64,000 nucleotides of DNA, from NCBI GenBank assembly GCA_026936325.1, contig JAPTHN010000003.1:81023006-81087005 (forward strand), in the 5' to 3' direction. How positions within the stretch are numbered: the first letter of the stretch is position 1; the number at the start of each line of letters is the position of its first letter. Of the stretch, positions 60,900 through 64,000 are shown in pieces. This DNA comes from Platynereis dumerilii (Eukaryota > Annelida > Polychaeta > Phyllodocida > Nereididae). The notes beneath the pieces were generated by a model. That model was not told the origin of the DNA, did no database searches, and worked only from the letters and a program-made list of their open reading frames with translations. Both the position numbers and the translations under genes were made by a program.

Positions 60900-62765
60900 C
60901 ACACATGTGCAATAGGACAACGATAACCCAGAAAAAATCCATTTCATGTGTTTTGCATATAGATAACATGTCAGATGCCATCAACTCACCTCGGCTCAGG
61001 ATATTAAGTAGGTACTTGCATGTCATGATGACACTTATGGGGATGACCTTTGGGTACATGGCATATATGACGCAGATTTCTGTCTTCATCGCCATATATA
61101 TGCTCAAGGTAGGCTCAAGGTAGGCCAGGTTATACAATCACTGAAGACACAACCATGTTAGGACTACATTGATTATGTGACAGTGGAAAAACATAGATTA
61201 CCCCATATAAACTAACAGTACTTTTAAATGTCACGGGAAACTCACAGACGTTAAAATGTTCTTAAATCTCACAAATCCTTTAGAAACAAACAGCTGCTGT
61301 GAATTCAAATGACAATTCAGTTGGATTACGTGCATTAGAAAATCATCTCAATTCAGCAGACACTTGCTTGTCTGGTGTTTCATTTACATCTCCGATGATT
61401 CAAGCTGGTAGTTTGATTAATTAATTTTGATATAAAATTGCAATGTGGAGCTCTGTTAAACAAGCAATTTGGCGCAACTAAACTGCTGGTCTCCAGCAGC
61501 GTGTTGATATATGTGGAAAAACCCCCTCTGAATCTATCTATCTATCTATCTTTCTATCTATCTTTCTATCTATCTATGGCTTACTTTTTACATATCCACA
61601 ACTCTGTAAAGATGTACATGCACCAGGCCTAAAGCACACAAAAGTCGTGCAATTCATGAATGTAGAAAGAAAAGCCTGACTGGCCTCGTTTATGCAATCG
61701 GACTGCCAAATCTGGCATATTACTGTGTGTCTCCCTGCCTCATTTTCCATAAATATTACGTCCCTCTAAGTTATTGTTGAGAAAGAGTGCATGGAGACAA
61801 ATTGAGTGATGATGCAGCTTAGTGGAATAACAACATTAATATCATTATGCAATATACGGTCACAAAACCTAATGCTGAAAAGGTAATTCCCTTGAGCCTA
61901 TCCAGACTCTACAGACTCTTCAGAGTGATGTCACTCCATGAGAGAACCTATCTCAGAATTTACGCCATGACCATCTTGCCTGTAAGTCAAGTCAGTAGGC
62001 TTATCCCAAAAGACACACATAAACACAGTGTTGCTGAAAGGGGAGGGCTCATCTATTGTCACATGGAAATGTATTGCAGGAATTATGTTGCCACTATGTG
62101 AAGACAATATTGAGATTTTGTGAAAATGTTGTTACAACTTTGCCACAACGTTACATGCTTACATCATGTCTTGATGCTTCTTCACAATGTTACAACATCA
62201 CTTCTATCATACAATTCTATATAATTCTTACAAAATTGCCACGTCTTCAAGACATTGATGTGCAGATTAAGGTCACTTTCCACTTCATCTATAAAGGCCT
62301 GTTCATTGACTAGTCATGATCAGACCTTGTGTTGATAAATAGTATATATATGGAGAGAGAAAAGTCAATGATGATATAATAATTATAACGTGTTTTAGAC
62401 ATAGGCATACTCACAAAGTGGTGCACATTTACTTACTCAAGCCAATTTTGAGGAACCTTGGATTGGCGTTGCTTCTGTTTTTTTTCCTCGGTAAAAAAAA
62501 GAAGATAAAAAATTGTTATTTCATTATCAAAAAAATATAATATTCTTTCCTGTAGCTGTTAAGTGGTGCATTAAAATGCTTCTACATACAACCTTGGCCA
62601 GGAAGTGCCAGAACTCGAGTCAGAATTGAGTCTTGAGTCTTATAGAACCCTTAAAGGTTACATAATTATAAAACACTTTTGTTGCCAGTGTACCCGTTGC
62701 TATGAATCACTAATATCACTTGATTGCTGTTCATTTTGACAAGATAAATAGTTCATAAAATATAG
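60900..62765 (-). repeat. Inverted copy of unit E, uninserted site for the BEL element
   Basis: With 59760-59960 this is the reverse complement of 10050-10353 plus 16348-17480. Near 61850-61866 the reverse strand reads through 'gaccgtatattgcataa', the same site where the BEL element sits between two CATAT copies. The 'acaatgttg' repeat (copy 4) lies at 62090-62270, and a piece of another inverted unit near 62400-62460. No gene. Confidence 0.75.
62090..62270 (+). repeat. 'Acaatgttg' repeat, copy 4
   Basis: Carries 'gttacaactttgccacaac', 'catcatgtcttgatgcttc' and 'acattgatgtgc'. It keeps the forward direction even though the unit around it is inverted. Confidence 0.65.
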
Positions 62766-62951
62766 AAAATGACAATTGGTCAATAACGTTTTTTGGAGGG
62801 CATTATGGGGTATTAATCAGTTATGGCCTGAGGGCAGAAATCATTAACTTAATGCCCTCAGGCCATAACTGATTAATACCCCATAATGCCCTCCAAAAAA
62901 CGTTATTGACCAATTGTCATTTTCTATATTTTATGAACTATTTATCTTGTC
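62738..62951. repeat. Perfect palindrome, 99-bp arms, 16-base spacer
   Basis: Bases 62738-62836 are, as far as I can check by eye, an exact reverse complement of 62853-62951. The inner part ('ggagggcattatggggtat') matches the ends of the element to the right. The outer part ('gacaagataaatagttc') is ordinary unit DNA also found near 10055. So the palindrome copied flanking DNA as well as an element end. Confidence 0.93.
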
Positions 62952-63866
62952 ATAACTGATTAATACCCCATAATGCCCGACAACAAAATGTTATTATCAT
63001 TATTATCATTTTTCAACATCTCAAATTCATGACAAACTCTGAATCTTGACTTTACCTTTGTTATAGTGATCGTCGTATTTTGCATTCTCGCGCCATTATT
63101 ATTCAGTGTAGAGCAGTGCTGTACATCCAGATCATCTTGAATTTTTCTCCTGATCATTTTGGTTTTTTAAATTTCCAAAATCGGACGATGACGTCACGAT
63201 ACGGTACAATACACCAGGTGGCATTTTCGCGGGCGTTAACGGCCATTATTATATACTTGACCATGCATTAAATAGGCCGTTAACTGTTTTTTTCAGGGCC
63301 TTCATATGGCATAATTCATGGAGGGCCATAATGTGGTTAACACATGGGGGCCATAATGTGATTAACACATGGGCAAGTGGTGCCCTCTGTGTATTATAAG
63401 CATCGTGACGTCACCAGACGTGACGTCATGGTGACGTTGTAGACATGAGGAATAAAAAATTCTGTCAGACATTGTCAGATTTGGCTAGAAATCAGTGAAA
63501 AATGGTCCGATTTGCAAAATTCAAAAGCCTACAAACACTGCAGTGAGTCACAGATAACAGAAAAAGCCCTAGATGTGCTCTATCTACAAAAATAACAGCG
63601 TCAGATCGAAAAACGCAGCGCGAAAAGTGACAAAATGGACTAAAAATGTAAGTTAGGCTGGATTTATCCATCACAGCTTCGTTTTTCATGATTTTATATC
63701 ACTACATGATAATGCCAGTTTAACTAAATCTGCGGGGGTTTGGGGAAGAAAAACCATGGCAGTGTACTTCAAAAAAATTTTGGAAGTTGACAAACAATTT
63801 TTAAAAAGTATATAATAATGATAATAACATTTTACTTGTCGGGCATTATGGAGTATTAATCAGTTA
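62951..63866. mobile_element. ~0.9-kb element with inverted ends
   Basis: 'cataactgattaatacccc' and following bases at 62951-63005 are inverted at about 63800-63866, including 'aatgcccgacaa' and 'aaatgttattatcattatta'. The interior has CRE-like octamers and no transposase. Its right end continues into another palindrome. Confidence 0.65.
63189..63428. promoter_or_regulatory. Three TGACGTCA (CRE-type) octamers
   Basis: Exact TGACGTCA palindromes lie at 63189-63196, 63406-63413 and 63421-63428. CREB/ATF factors bind this octamer in animals. They may be regulatory or simply part of the element's repeat structure. No adjacent gene is seen. Confidence 0.4.
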
Positions 63867-63985
63867 TGGCCCTCGGGCAGAAATCATTTAATGCCCTCGC
63901 CTAGCGGCTCGTGCATTAAGTTAATGATTTCTGCCCTCTGGCCATAACTGATTAATACCCCATAATGCCCTCCAAAAAAATGTTA
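63836..63985. repeat. Imperfect palindrome related to 62738-62951
   Basis: Arms starting 'cgggcattatggagtatt' and ending 'aataccccataatgccc' pair around a centre near 'ctcgcctagcggctcgtg'. The arm sequence is the same family as in the palindrome at 62738, with a longer centre. It lies close to the window end. Confidence 0.8.
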
Positions 63986-64000
63986 TTGTATAATTAACGC

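Overview
The window is AT-rich animal DNA with no operons, rRNA or recognisable tRNA genes. It has split genes with GT/AG splice sites, a BEL/Pao LTR retrotransposon, CR1-like LINE 3' ends, a Penelope-like GIY-YIG fragment and many small DNA transposons (hAT, Harbinger and TA-target types). Together with a class A receptor present in several near-identical copies, this suggests a marine invertebrate, perhaps an echinoderm, hemichordate or lancelet. The sequence alone does not fix the species.

Layout. 1-9.5 kb: a Penelope-like fragment, MITEs and a tandemly duplicated non-coding block with a possible tRNA-like SINE head. 9.6-10 kb: a reverse-strand LINE end. 10.354-16.347 kb: a BEL/Pao element with near-identical 852-bp LTRs, sitting inside a copy of a repeated unit. 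17.5-23.1 kb: two diverged inverted arms of about 0.5 kb enclosing a broken gene of an unknown dispersed family, a MITE, a 943-bp motif-array element and a LINE end. 23.4-46.1 kb: three direct copies (A, B, C) of a long unit; A and B carry a receptor gene on the minus strand. 46-49.5 kb: a centre of partial symmetry with a 0.9-kb motif-array element and a 60-bp-arm hairpin. 50-62 kb: the same unit in inverted orientation, including a plus-strand receptor copy. 62.7-64 kb: an almost perfect 99-bp-arm palindrome and a related element.

The only gene that looks able to work is receptor copy B (minus strand, 38773-37121, two coding exons, 413 residues, seven membrane segments). Copy A has lost its first half. 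Copy C is broken in several places. Both have lost the splice donor that copy B keeps. The rest is repeat and transposon DNA, so the window records how one receptor locus was copied, inverted and then filled with mobile elements.
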